The position numbers and the translations under genes were made by a program. Of a DNA stretch of 64,000 bases, positions 63,828 through 64,000 are shown in pieces; positions within the stretch are counted from its first letter, which is position 1; every line of letters starts with the position of its first letter. This DNA comes from Schizosaccharomyces osmophilus (taxonomy: Eukaryota > Ascomycota > Schizosaccharomycetes > Schizosaccharomycetales > Schizosaccharomycetaceae). The notes beneath the pieces were generated by a model. The model saw only the letters and a list, made by a program, of their open reading frames with translations, had not been told where the DNA came from and ran no database searches. The stretch spans positions 1,481,001 to 1,545,000 of the forward strand of contig NC_079240.1 of NCBI RefSeq assembly GCF_027921745.1, in the 5' to 3' direction.

Positions 63828-64000
63828 TTAACGACTCCAATTGCGATCTGTGTCTTGCGACATGCTAGAAGATCGCTGCTTCGAATAAACATTTCCTTTG
63901 CTTTTATAACCTCCACGGCGCTCTTTCTTGTCAGTGCGTCCACTGGCACCGATGGTGATATTAACATTAGGAGGATGATCAAAACCAAAGGATTTTGCTA
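63828..64000 (-). CDS. has1: DEAD-box ATP-dependent RNA helicase Has1, C-terminal end (runs off the window)
   Basis: The last 57 residues read AKSFGFDHPPNVNITIGASG followed by a basic tail RTDKKERRGGYKSKG. The AKSFGF..PP.V.I.IGASG block is the conserved Has1/DDX18 C terminus. Has1 acts in 18S and 25S rRNA maturation in the nucleolus. The catalytic core lies beyond base 64000. A short Ser/Gln-rich ending precedes the stop at 63828-63830. Position next to spt6 matches S. pombe order. Confidence 0.9.
   Translation of the reverse strand, partial: AKSFGFDHPPNVNITIGASGRTDKKERRGGYKSKGNVYSKQRSSSMSQDTDRNWSR

Noticed and set aside
1-64000. Search for transposons, LTRs, CRISPR arrays and prokaryotic-type defence systems
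   Set aside because: None recognised; every large open frame belongs to a conserved fission-yeast gene.

Overview
The window reads as fission-yeast (genus Schizosaccharomyces) nuclear DNA. It has compact protein genes and short introns of mostly 43-98 bp with GTANGT-type donors, CTAAY/TAAC branch sites and TAG/CAG acceptors. Leucine CTG usage is standard, and there is a ribosomal-protein promoter with HomolD and HomolE boxes and an S. pombe-type initiator tRNA. From memory, the gene order matches one block of S. pombe chromosome I (cosmids SPAC26H5, SPAC25B8, SPAC683, SPAC694 and SPAC1F7), but many residues differ. It is therefore probably another species of the genus, likely of the octosporus/cryophilus/osmophilus group; I cannot say which.

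Layout. 1-4.1 kb: the 5' part of eIF5A (tif51, minus) and the meiotic PH-domain gene mug56 (three exons). 4.6-9.5 kb: mitochondrial RNA polymerase rpo41 and the four-exon sphingolipid gene kei1. 9.5-18 kb: a gene-poor interval, then dap1, sds3, psd2 and mss51. 18-27 kb: deg1, mitochondrial seryl-tRNA synthetase, rcf1, a DIL-domain protein and one SAM methyltransferase. 27-37 kb: a Zn2Cys6 regulator, a HAD phosphatase, isp7, a 1.9 kb spacer, mal2 and tyw3. 37-46 kb: the RNase P/MRP Pop1 subunit, ypf1, a thioredoxin-fold mitochondrial protein, the zinc repressor loz1, a tRNA-Ser relic fused to an initiator tRNA-Met, and a zinc-knuckle protein. 46.7-64 kb: a 1704-residue DDX60-like helicase, a Pof1-like nucleotidyltransferase, myg1, rps25, mrc1, spt6 and the 3' end of has1.

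Functional themes. Many genes serve mitochondria: rpo41, mss51, seryl-tRNA synthetase, rcf1, the thioredoxin-fold protein, probably psd2 and partly myg1. This looks like inherited synteny, not an operon-like unit. Others act in tRNA/RNA metabolism (deg1, tyw3, Pop1, has1), chromatin (sds3, spt6) and genome maintenance (mrc1, mal2).

The most interesting signals lie between genes. They are: (i) the shrunken tRNA-Ser half that keeps A- and B-box matches directly in front of tRNA-iMet; (ii) three near-matches to the Loz1 response element within about 80 bp upstream of loz1; (iii) MluI-type boxes just upstream of mrc1 and also in the isp7-mal2 spacer; (iv) two forkhead/FLEX-like sites before mug56; (v) a perfect CRE before the HAD phosphatase; and (vi) an rps25 gene whose first coding exon is only the ATG. 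I saw no prokaryote-style systems, no CRISPR and no recognisable transposon or LTR.
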